From Allocoprobacillus halotolerans (GTDB lineage: Bacteria; Bacillota_I; Bacilli_A; Erysipelotrichales; Coprobacillaceae): a DNA stretch of 64,000 bases. A program made the translations under genes and the position numbers. Below the pieces are notes generated by a model that saw only the letters and a program-made list of their open reading frames with translations, was not told the origin of the DNA and searched no databases. The stretch spans positions 310,001-374,000 of the forward strand of contig NZ_CP101620.1 of assembly GCF_024399475.1 (NCBI RefSeq). Reading direction: 5' to 3'. Below, one piece after another: positions 56,792-64,000 of the stretch (positions are counted from its first letter, which is position 1; every line of letters begins with the position of its first letter).

Positions 56792-57616
56792 TTATTCTCC
56801 TGCTGGCTGTCTTGTTACAGCATCACTCATTAATTGTTTTCTTTCATCTGTTGTAATCTTATCTAAAGAGGCTTGTACTTTTTTAAAGAATTCACTATCT
56901 CTTGTTCCTTCTTTTAAACCAATAGATACTGTTGTATCACATTCAAATCCTTTGCCTTCATCAAATTGAACAACTGTTAAATCATCATTAGCTGCTAAAA
57001 CACCTTCAGCAACTGCCATTTCAGCTGTAATACCATCAACATCACCTTGTTGTAAAGCAACAACCATTTCTGGATAAGTTGCTTTTGGTGTCACATGGTT
57101 GACACCTTTGATTTGATCAATGACATCATCATAATTTGTCCCTTTTTGTCCAACAACATTCTTTCCACTAAATTGTTGAATATCAGTAAATTTAGCTTCT
57201 TCACTATCTTTACGAACAATCATAATCATACCTTCACTATCATAATAAGGTTCTGTAAAATCAATACCTTCTTCTCTTGTTTCATCGGCTGTCATTCCCG
57301 CAATAATCGCATCAATTTCCCCTGATTCTAAGGCAACTGGTAGACCATCCCATGAAATCTTTTTAATGACAAGTTCCATTCCTAAATCATCAGCAATCTT
57401 TTTGGCAATCTGCACATCATATCCATCAGCATATCCAGCATTCCCTAAAGATACTGTCGTTTCACTTTCTTCACTAACTTGCCAGTTAAAAGGTGCATAA
57501 CCACATTCCATTCCTACTACAAATTGTTCTTTTTCACTTGTTGCATTATTACTTCCACAACCAAATAAAAGTGAAGCCATCAAAGTAGCCATCATAACTT
57601 TTCCAAATTTTTTCAT
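56792..57616 (-). CDS. Amino-acid ABC transporter substrate-binding lipoprotein
   Basis: 274 residues. Lipobox LLFGCG (Cys at about 20); then FVVGMECGYAPFNWQ, GYDVQIAKKIADDLGMELVI, LESGEIDAIIAGMTADETRE and VVGQKGTNYDDVI form an SBP_bac_3 fold. VDGITAEMAVAEGV and the final DSEFFKKVQASLDKI complete the second lobe. First gene after the riboswitch, so it captures the regulated substrate, probably lysine. Confidence 0.95.
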   Translation of the reverse strand: MKKFGKVMMATLMASLLFGCGSNNATSEKEQFVVGMECGYAPFNWQVSEESETTVSLGNAGYADGYDVQIAKKIADDLGMELVIKKISWDGLPVALESGEIDAIIAGMTADETREEGIDFTEPYYDSEGMIMIVRKDSEEAKFTDIQQFSGKNVVGQKGTNYDDVIDQIKGVNHVTPKATYPEMVVALQQGDVDGITAEMAVAEGVLAANDDLTVVQFDEGKGFECDTTVSIGLKEGTRDSEFFKKVQASLDKITTDERKQLMSDAVTRQPAGE

Positions 57617-57639
57617 TTTTATTTCTCTCCTTTTTATTA

Positions 57640-57862
57640 TCTAAAAATAAAAGTCGTGCTATTAACACGACTGAGTCATCATATTAATAGCGCCTCTCCA
57701 TCATGATGGAGGAGTGTTATAAGTATTCCCTATAACCCCAAGATAACAATTTGCCAATAGTCATCTTTCGGCAATGATTACCTTTCCTATTTTTCTTCGT
57801 CTGCCAACTCCAAATAGTACTCTGATGCATTGCTGCCTCTAATTCTTTTATTTTCATGTCTT
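57640..57862 (-). promoter_or_regulatory. Lysine riboswitch (L box)
   Basis: Minus strand. Successive conserved parts: AGAGGCAGCAATGC...CAGAGTA, TTGGCAGACGAAG...GGAAAGG, TTGCCGAAAGATG...TTGGCAAA, then the long-range arm GGGGTTATAGGGAATACTTATAACACT, given here in pieces (TTATA-GGGAATAC-TTATAA). These match the lysine aptamer in order and spacing. The expression platform follows: terminator 57652-57672 (AGTCGTG/CACGACT then T-run) and an alternative stem 57658-57665 with 57684-57691 (TTAATAGC/GCTATTAA) which excludes it. Excess lysine should therefore switch the transporter off. Confidence 0.9.
57652..57672 (-). terminator. Riboswitch-controlled terminator
   Basis: AGTCGTG-TTAATAG-CACGACT followed on the minus strand by TTTTATTTTT. 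Its loop and left arm pair alternatively with GCTATTAA upstream. Confidence 0.88.
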
Positions 57863-57936
57863 ATGCTATATGTTTTTTAACATCTTGTCAACTTTTTTCA
57901 CATCTTTTTTATAAAAAATTCCCATAAATCCATCAT

Positions 57937-58998
57937 TTATGAAACACTGACCTGTTTTTCTTCGATAATTTCTTTTAAAGTCCGTAAACGTTCAATACTT
58001 TCTTTTGTAAAAATATCTTCTGGATCGGCTGATCCTTCATTGGCCAACATCACAAGTGAAATCCAAATCAATACATTATAAATATTAATTTTTTGATTTT
58101 CTTTAGAATTTTCTATACGTTCACGCGATAACCATTCAATTTCTTTTATATGATTTTCTACAAAATCATCTAATTCATTAATATAAGTATAACCCATATA
58201 ATGAAATCTTTGGACTAATCGTGATTGTGAAATCAATTCTGAATCGCGTTCAAACTGAAATTGAAATTCCGTGTGTAACTTTTCTAAAATATTATTTATG
58301 CGTGGAGAAGTATTGACATATTGAGCTAATGAATTGGCATTAATATCGGTTTTTAAAACTTTTTCAATATGCACAATTCCTTTATTATATTCATCTACTT
58401 CTTTTGCAATCTGTACAAACTCTTCATCTAATAATTCTAATGATGCTGATAATCTTGTTAAACGACGGCGAATATCTTTAGGTATTTCATATTGTGATTT
58501 ATAACCTAACCCATGTTCAATTTCTGCCCATGAATGTTGCAATGTTGTACGAATCTGTAATTCAAAAACAATATCTTTATAGGCTGAATATTCAATCAAT
58601 TGACATCTTTCATCATTAAACTTAATCAATAAATGTAAAGAATTGTACCCAAAATCAATACGATCATCATAATTCTTCTTTCTTTTATCATTATATTCTA
58701 CAATATCAAAATTATCTTTTACACACTCATAAATACGATCCACATCATTTTCAAATAAAGTAATAATACGACAAGCAACAACATCTGTAATTTGTGAAAT
58801 ATCACGATATTTATTTTTATATGTAATCTTTTTCATTAAAGCATCTTCACTTTTAATACGAATAGCCATATTAGAAATACGAAAATGGTGTGTTTCAATA
58901 ATACGGGTAAAAATATCATCAATATCATGTTTCAAAGAACGATAAACATCCTGATTATCATGATATTGTTTAATAATTTTCTTTGCAGAGTTATGCAT
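57937..58998 (-). CDS. RelA/SpoT-domain protein (alarmone synthetase-like)
   Basis: 353 residues. The synthetase domain occupies about 40-180: YRDISQITDVVACRIITLFE, FGYNSLHLLIKFND, and ELQIRTTLQHSWAEIEHGLG (the E-x-Q-I-R-T box). No HD hydrolase, TGS or ACT domain. The C-terminal ~170 residues are helical and unlike the short SAS (RelP/RelQ) tail. It may make (p)ppGpp or a related nucleotide; some proteins of this longer type have other pyrophosphokinase activities. Confidence 0.85.
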   Translation of the reverse strand: MHNSAKKIIKQYHDNQDVYRSLKHDIDDIFTRIIETHHFRISNMAIRIKSEDALMKKITYKNKYRDISQITDVVACRIITLFENDVDRIYECVKDNFDIVEYNDKRKKNYDDRIDFGYNSLHLLIKFNDERCQLIEYSAYKDIVFELQIRTTLQHSWAEIEHGLGYKSQYEIPKDIRRRLTRLSASLELLDEEFVQIAKEVDEYNKGIVHIEKVLKTDINANSLAQYVNTSPRINNILEKLHTEFQFQFERDSELISQSRLVQRFHYMGYTYINELDDFVENHIKEIEWLSRERIENSKENQKINIYNVLIWISLVMLANEGSADPEDIFTKESIERLRTLKEIIEEKQVSVS

Positions 58999-59065
58999 AA
59001 AATCACCTCATGTTTCAATTATATACGTCTTATATGAAATGTTCATGAACAAACACTTAAAGAAA

Positions 59066-59089
59066 AAAATGTGGACGAGTCCACATTTT
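59066..59089 (-). terminator. Terminator of the lgt operon
   Basis: AAAATGTGGAC-GA-GTCCACATTTT perfect 11-bp stem. Confidence 0.9.
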
Positions 59090-59896
59090 AACTTTGATTC
59101 ATATCACTGATTTTCTTGCCTTTTAAATGCACATAAACAATGCCAACAAGACCTACAATCAAAAAGGCAATCGATACAAGTTGAGCCATGCGAATAGGTC
59201 CAAACATTAAACTATCAGTACGCATGCCTTCAATAGGAAAACGAACCAAACCATAAAAGACAAAGTAACTAAAGAACTGAGTCCCTATATGTTTTTGAAA
59301 TCTTCTCACCACAAAGATAATCAATAGAAAAGCAATCACATTTCCTAGTGATTCATATAAGAATGTTGGGTGGTGATAGGCACCATTGATATACATATTA
59401 TCAATAATGAATTGTGGAAGATGTAGTGATTGTAAAAACTCTAAACTCACTTCTCCTCCAAAAGCTTCATGATTAAAGAAATTTCCCCATCTGCCAAATG
59501 CTTGGGCAATTAAAACACCAGGCATAATAGCATCACCTGCGACTAAGAAAGGAATATCATGCTTTTTAAAAAAGTAATAACTGTATATTAATCCGGAGAA
59601 AATTCCCCCTTGAATGGCTAAACCTCCATGCCAAATCGCAAAGATTTCCATTGGTGATGAGGCATATAATTCATCGAAGGTAAAGATGACGTACCAGATT
59701 CTAGCTCCCACAATACCAATTAACAGTAAAGCTAGAAAATAATCTGATAGGATTGTTGAAGAATATCCTAATTGTTTAAAACGATATTGTCCTAAAAAAT
59801 ATGCAATACAAGCCCCTGTGAGAATACAAACAGCATACCATTGAATATGAAGTGGTCCAATGGATACAAAAGTTGAAAAATCTTCAAAAATGTCAT
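59088..59896 (-). CDS. lgt: Prolipoprotein diacylglyceryl transferase (frame-interrupted start)
   Basis: About 270 residues. The true start is probably the ATG at 59896, overlapping the hprK stop as ATGA; one T short in the run at about 59886 puts the first three codons out of phase, and a frame open further upstream gives a spurious longer start. Transfers diacylglycerol to the Cys of lipoproteins. Seen: IWHGGLAIQGGIFSGL (HGG), ACIAYFLGQYRFKQLGY, FGRWGNFFNHEAFGGEV (the Lgt signature with catalytic Arg), and VRFPIEGMRTDSL. Last gene of uvrA-hprK-lgt. Confidence 0.93.
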
Positions 59897-60827
59897 GATG
59901 ATTTATTTTTAATATTGTCAAGAATACGATTGACAAATTCTTTACTTGAATCGAATCCTGAATCCTTTAATTGCATATTCATCACAGCTGCTTCAATGAT
60001 TGCTGACATACTACGTCCTCCCGTCACTGGTACAACAATCTTAGGAATTTGGATGCCTAAAATATCTTCCATAACATCATCTTCTTCCATGCCTATTCTC
60101 GTATACTCACGTGATGGTAACCAACGTTCTAATTGAATAATTAAATCAACATTATCTTTTGGTAAAACAGATGCCACCCCAAACATTTTAGAGACATCAA
60201 TAACCCCTATTCCTCGTATTTCTAATAAATTTCGTAAAACTTCTGGTGCACGTCCAACAATTCCTTGACCAATATGATAAAGTTCTACTGCATCATCAGC
60301 AATCAAGAAATGTCCACGTTTGATTAATTCTAAGGCTATCTCTGATTTTCCAATCCCACTATCACCACGAATAACAACACCCTTACCATAAATATTTAAG
60401 AAAACGCCATGCATTAACGTTTCTGCAGCTAACGCCTCATCTAGTGTTCCAGTTAAATCAATAGATACACGTCCGGTTGCCTGTGTTGTTTCAAAGATAG
60501 GAAAATTTCTTTTTATAGCGATATTCTTTAATATTTCTGGGCATTCATAACCCTTAGCAATAATAATACATGGTGTTTCATCATTCGCTAATTTAGAAAA
60601 ACAAGCTAATTGTGATTCCTTACTCATTTCCTTAACGAATGATATTTCTTTTTCACCAAATAAAATAATTCTTCTAAAATCAGTATGTTTAAAAATCCGG
60701 CCAATTCAAAACCTGGACGATTCATTTCTGGCACAAAGACTTCTCTTTCTAATGCTGATTCATCGCCTGATATTTGATGATACAAAGTTGGTTTCAATAA
60801 ATCTTTGATTTTGACTGACTTTCCCAT
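59893..60827 (-). CDS. hprK: HPr kinase/phosphorylase (frame-interrupted)
   Basis: About 311 residues from ATG 60827. Phosphorylates HPr on Ser46 in response to glycolytic intermediates and thereby drives CcpA repression at cre sites such as those in this window. N-terminal domain VKIKDLLKPTLYHQISGDES and FVPEMNRPGFELAGF, then GVVIRGDSGIGKSEIALELI (Walker A), LLEIRGIGVIDVSKMFG (the HprK signature) and VPVTGGRSMSAIIEAAVMN. The frame changes near 60692 at GGATTTTTAAAC, one T short of GFFKHTDF. Confidence 0.95.
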
Positions 60828-60837
60828 GACTTTCCTC

Positions 60838-63662
60838 CTATTCCAAGACCATTTTCAAAAAACGTCCCGTGTGACTCTTTTGAGAAGCTGCGACTTTTTC
60901 TGGTGTTCCTGATACTACAATTGTACCACCATTATCGCCACCTTCCAATCCCAAATCAATAATATAATCAGCAACTTTTATGATATCTAAATTATGTTCA
61001 ATAACAATCACTGTATCTCCTTGATCAACGATACGATTTAAAACTTCAATAAGACGGGCTACATCATGGCTATGTAATCCAGTCGTTGGCTCATCTAAAA
61101 TATAAACCGTTTTTCCTGTTGCTTTCTTTTGTAATTCACTCGCAAGTTTAACACGTTGAGCTTCCCCACCAGATAAAGTTGTGGCACTCTGCCCTAATTT
61201 AATATATCCTAATCCAACATCATAAATCGTTTGAAGTTTAGAACGGATACGTGGTAAATTATCAAAGAAAGTTAATGAATCTTCAATTGTCATCTCTAAA
61301 ACATCATAAATGGTTTTATCTTTATAAGTGACCTGCAATGTTTCTTCATTATAACGTTTTCCACCACATTCTTCACATGGTACATAAACATCTGGTAAAA
61401 AGTGCATACTAATACGTTTGACACCATCACCTTGACAAGCCTCACAACGTCCTCCTTTGACATTAAATGAAAAACGTCCTTTATCATATCCTCGCATCTT
61501 AGCTTCAGGTGTTTTCGCAAATAATTCACGAATATCATCAAAAACACCAGTATATGTCACAGGATTGGAACGAGGTGTACGTCCAATTGGATCTTGTGAC
61601 ACTTCAATTACTTTATCAACATTTTCTAATCCCAAAATTTCTCGATGACGTCCTGGCTTTTCTTTAGAGTGATAAAGTTTAGCACGCATAGATTTGCATA
61701 AAATTTCATTCACCAATGTTGACTTTCCACTTCCAGAAACACCAGTGACACAAACAAACTTGCCAAGTGGAAATTTAACATTAATATTTTTTAAGTTATT
61801 TTCCTTAGCACCTTTGACTTCAATAAACAAACCATTACCTTTACGACGTTTAGCTGGAACAGGTATCTTATATTCTCCTGATAGATATTTTCCGGTAATA
61901 GAATTTGGATGATGCATCACTTCTTCAGGTGTGCCAGCTGCTACCACTTCACCACCATGAACACCAGCACCTGGTCCAATATCAATAATATAATCAGAAG
62001 CACGCATTGTATCTTCATCGTGTTCTACGACAATAACACTATTTCCTAAGTCACGCATATTGCATAATGTTTTAATCAATTTTTCATTATCACGTTGATG
62101 TAAACCAATAGATGGTTCATCTAAAACATAAAGCACTCCTGTTAAACGTGAACCAATTTGTGTTGCTAAACGAATACGCTGTGCCTCACCACCAGATAAG
62201 CCACCAGCACGTCTTGATAATGTTAAATAGCCTAACCCAACATCATTTAAGAATGTTAAACGATCTTGAATCTCTTTAATAATTAATCTCGCAATTTGTG
62301 TTTCCGTTTCATTTAATTTTAAATCACGAACAAAAGCCAGTGCTTTTTCAATCGACATATCTGTAAATTCACTAATATTCAAACCACCAACCTGTACACT
62401 TAGAACTTGTTCATTCAAACGTTTTCCTTGGCAAGTTGGACAAGTATGTTCAGCCATAAAAGAAGCATACCATTCTTTAGACCATGAAGATGTTGTTTCT
62501 TCATATCGTCTTTGAATCAACGTTTTGACACCTTCAATATGTTTTGTTGTTTTAGATACATTACCAGAACTTGATTGTAATGTGTAACTAATCGGTTTAT
62601 CTGAACCATATAAAATAATATCCAATTCTTTTTACTGAAATCTTTCAATGGTTTGTCTAAATCAATATCATATTCACGACATAGTACTAAAAATCTTTGC
62701 CATTCAATACGATCTGTTCCTACCGATGTCTTAAAATAACGGATTCCACCCTGATTAATACTTAATGACCAGTCAGGTATCAACAAATCATTATCAACTT
62801 CATTTTTTACACCAATCCCTTTACAATCTGGACAAGCTCCTAAAGGATTGTTGAAAGAAAACAAACGTGGTTCTAATTTAGGAACACTGAAACCACAATG
62901 TGGACAAGCCAAATGTTGAGAAAACAGTTTTTCAGTTTTTTCATCAAGATTTTCAACAATGACTTCACCACCAGTAAGTTTCAATCCTGTTTCTAAAGAA
63001 TCAGCTAAACGTGAACGATAGCCTTCTTTTTTGACAATACGATCCACCACAACATCAATATTGTGTTTTTTATTTTTATCTAAAACAATCTCTTCATCTA
63101 AAAGACGCATTTCACCATCAACTTTTACACGTAAAAAACCATCTTTCATCAGTTGTTCAAATAAGTCCTTATGTGTTCCCTTCTGATTACGACACATTCT
63201 TGATAAAACCTGTAATTTTGTACCATCAGGATATTGATCTATCGTATCAACCATTTGTTTTATGGTTTGAGATTCAATCAAAACGTGATGAGTTGGACAA
63301 TAGGCATGACCAACTCTCGCATAAAGAAGTCTTAAATAATCAAAGATTTCTGTGACTGTTCCTACTGTAGAACGAGGATTGTTGGATGTTGTTTTTTGAT
63401 CTATCGCAATCGCTGGTGAAAGTCCATCAATACTGTCCACATCTGGTTTTTCAATGCCACCTAAAAATTGTCTTGCATAGGCACTTAATGATTCCACATA
63501 ACGTCTTTGTCCTTCTGCATAAATGGTATCAAAAGCCAAAGAAGTTTTTCCACTTCCTGATAAACCTGTCATAATAACAAGCTGATCACGAGGAATTTCT
63601 ACATCAATATTTTTTAAATTATTCACTCTTGCACCCTTGATAATAATCTTATCCTTGTTCAT
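60838..63662 (-). CDS. uvrA: Excinuclease ABC subunit A (frame-interrupted)
   Basis: About 941 residues, the usual UvrA length. Damage-recognition ATPase of nucleotide excision repair. N-terminal [20 protein letters not shown] with [19 protein letters not shown], insertion domain zinc pair [41 protein letters not shown], second half [19 protein letters not shown] with RCEACQGDG...CEECGGKRY, and [20 protein letters not shown]. The frame changes near 62633 at AGTAAAAAGAATTG, one A short of [11 protein letters not shown]. An essential-type repair gene broken at an A run supports the view that such breaks are assembly errors. Confidence 0.96.
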
Positions 63663-64000
63663 ACTTTCTCAAACTCCTTAATATCTTTTCTTTACGATAA
63701 CCTTGTAATTGTAAATCATAGGCTTCTTCAAGTATCTTTTTAAACATTTGTTTATTTTGAAAACCATTTTCAATCAGATCATGTCCATCAATGATGGCAG
63801 GTAATGCCTGATTGCCCAAACGTTGTTGTTTATCTTGGATAAAAATCCAAAATTCATCATATTGTGATTGAGCAACTTTTCCCCTACCTAACTTATCACA
63901 ACAACTTATATAAATCAAATCATTCATAGAAACTTTTCCATCAATTTTCTTTAAAAGCCTTAAATAAGATATATCTCGAGCATGATGACGAGACATATTC
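63649..64000 (-). CDS. Probable CCA-adding enzyme, C-terminal part (partial)
   Basis: At least 115 residues, running off the right edge. MNDLIYISCCDKLGRGKVAQ and ALPAIIDGHDLIENGFQNKQ, followed by a FKKILEEAYDLQLQG helix, follow the layout of the C-terminal helical region of bacterial CCA-adding tRNA nucleotidyltransferases (a-D-x-x-G-R, then P-x-I-x-G-x-D-L). The catalytic head would be upstream, outside the window. The stop overlaps the uvrA start by 14 bases, so they are one operon. An HD-domain hydrolase is an alternative. Confidence 0.55.
   Translation of the reverse strand, partial: NMSRHHARDISYLRLLKKIDGKVSMNDLIYISCCDKLGRGKVAQSQYDEFWIFIQDKQQRLGNQALPAIIDGHDLIENGFQNKQMFKKILEEAYDLQLQGYRKEKILRSLRKYEQG

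Noticed and set aside
59893-59936. Longer lgt start at 59936 (MSIVFLTILK)
   Set aside because: Would overlap hprK by 44 bases; the ATG at 59896 overlapping the hprK stop gives the usual Lgt N terminus once one T is allowed for.

Overview
The window is low-GC Bacillota chromosome. The gene set (PTS/6-phospho-beta-glucosidase clusters, HPr kinase next to lgt, LicR and RpiR regulators, the anaerobic ribonucleotide reductase-like small protein) suggests an anaerobic gut Erysipelotrichia/Coprobacillaceae-type bacterium. This is inferred from gene content; no rRNA is present to test it.

Layout. 1-17.2 kb is accessory DNA. It holds a broken secreted-protein gene, a lipoprotein, the 3' end of an integrase from one element (1842-2216) fused to the decayed right end of a second element (mobV fragment, int, small ORF, tRNA-Gly; 2217-4977), then a nearly complete 10.5-kb integrative mobilizable element (IME; 4978-15468). 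The IME has a short copy of the tRNA-His 3' end at its left and the whole tRNA-His at its right. It carries a six-gene secreted/membrane cargo around a PadR regulator, an XRE regulator, a Xis-like protein, a RepA-like ATPase, an IS110-type insertion, a MobV relaxase, a tyrosine recombinase and a tRNA-Gly. Beyond it is an IS1202-type element with an exact 29-bp target duplication.

17.2-20.1 kb: zinc-ribbon protein, yolD/Y-family polymerase pair, NrdD-like small protein and luxS. 20.1-46.1 kb is a carbohydrate region: four GH1 6-phospho-beta-glucosidases, three Gfo/Idh/MocA dehydrogenases, a VOC protein, PTS IIB and two IIC subunits, Rpe/AlsE-like and RpiB/AlsI-like enzymes, ManA, an NAD-dependent epimerase, and RpiR, LacI and LicR regulators with cre-like operators. 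One operon (epimerase, IIB, RpiB, GH1) would fit uptake and breakdown of a beta-glycoside whose sugar enters as a ribulose/allulose-type phosphate. 46.2-50.6 kb: Mrp, YitT and an ArsR/HMA/P-type ATPase metal operon. 50.7-52.3 kb: HAM1 pyrophosphatase and a seven-tRNA cluster. 52.3-64 kb: tautomerase-like protein, aminotransferase, PII-like protein, MerR pair, an amino-acid ABC transporter under a lysine riboswitch with visible terminator/antiterminator, an alarmone synthetase-like protein, lgt-hprK-uvrA and the end of a probable CCA-adding enzyme.

A caution governs the whole annotation. About twenty genes, including uvrA, hprK, luxS, manA and dinB, are split by single-base shortfalls, nearly all in A or T runs, and some tRNAs have C-run length errors. 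This looks like uncorrected homopolymer error in the assembly rather than mass gene decay. I therefore annotate most of these as one CDS spanning the break. Two neighbouring genes (PTS IIC at 44.8-46.1 kb and RpiR at 43.5-44.4 kb) instead carry Gln-to-stop substitutions and may be truly inactive.
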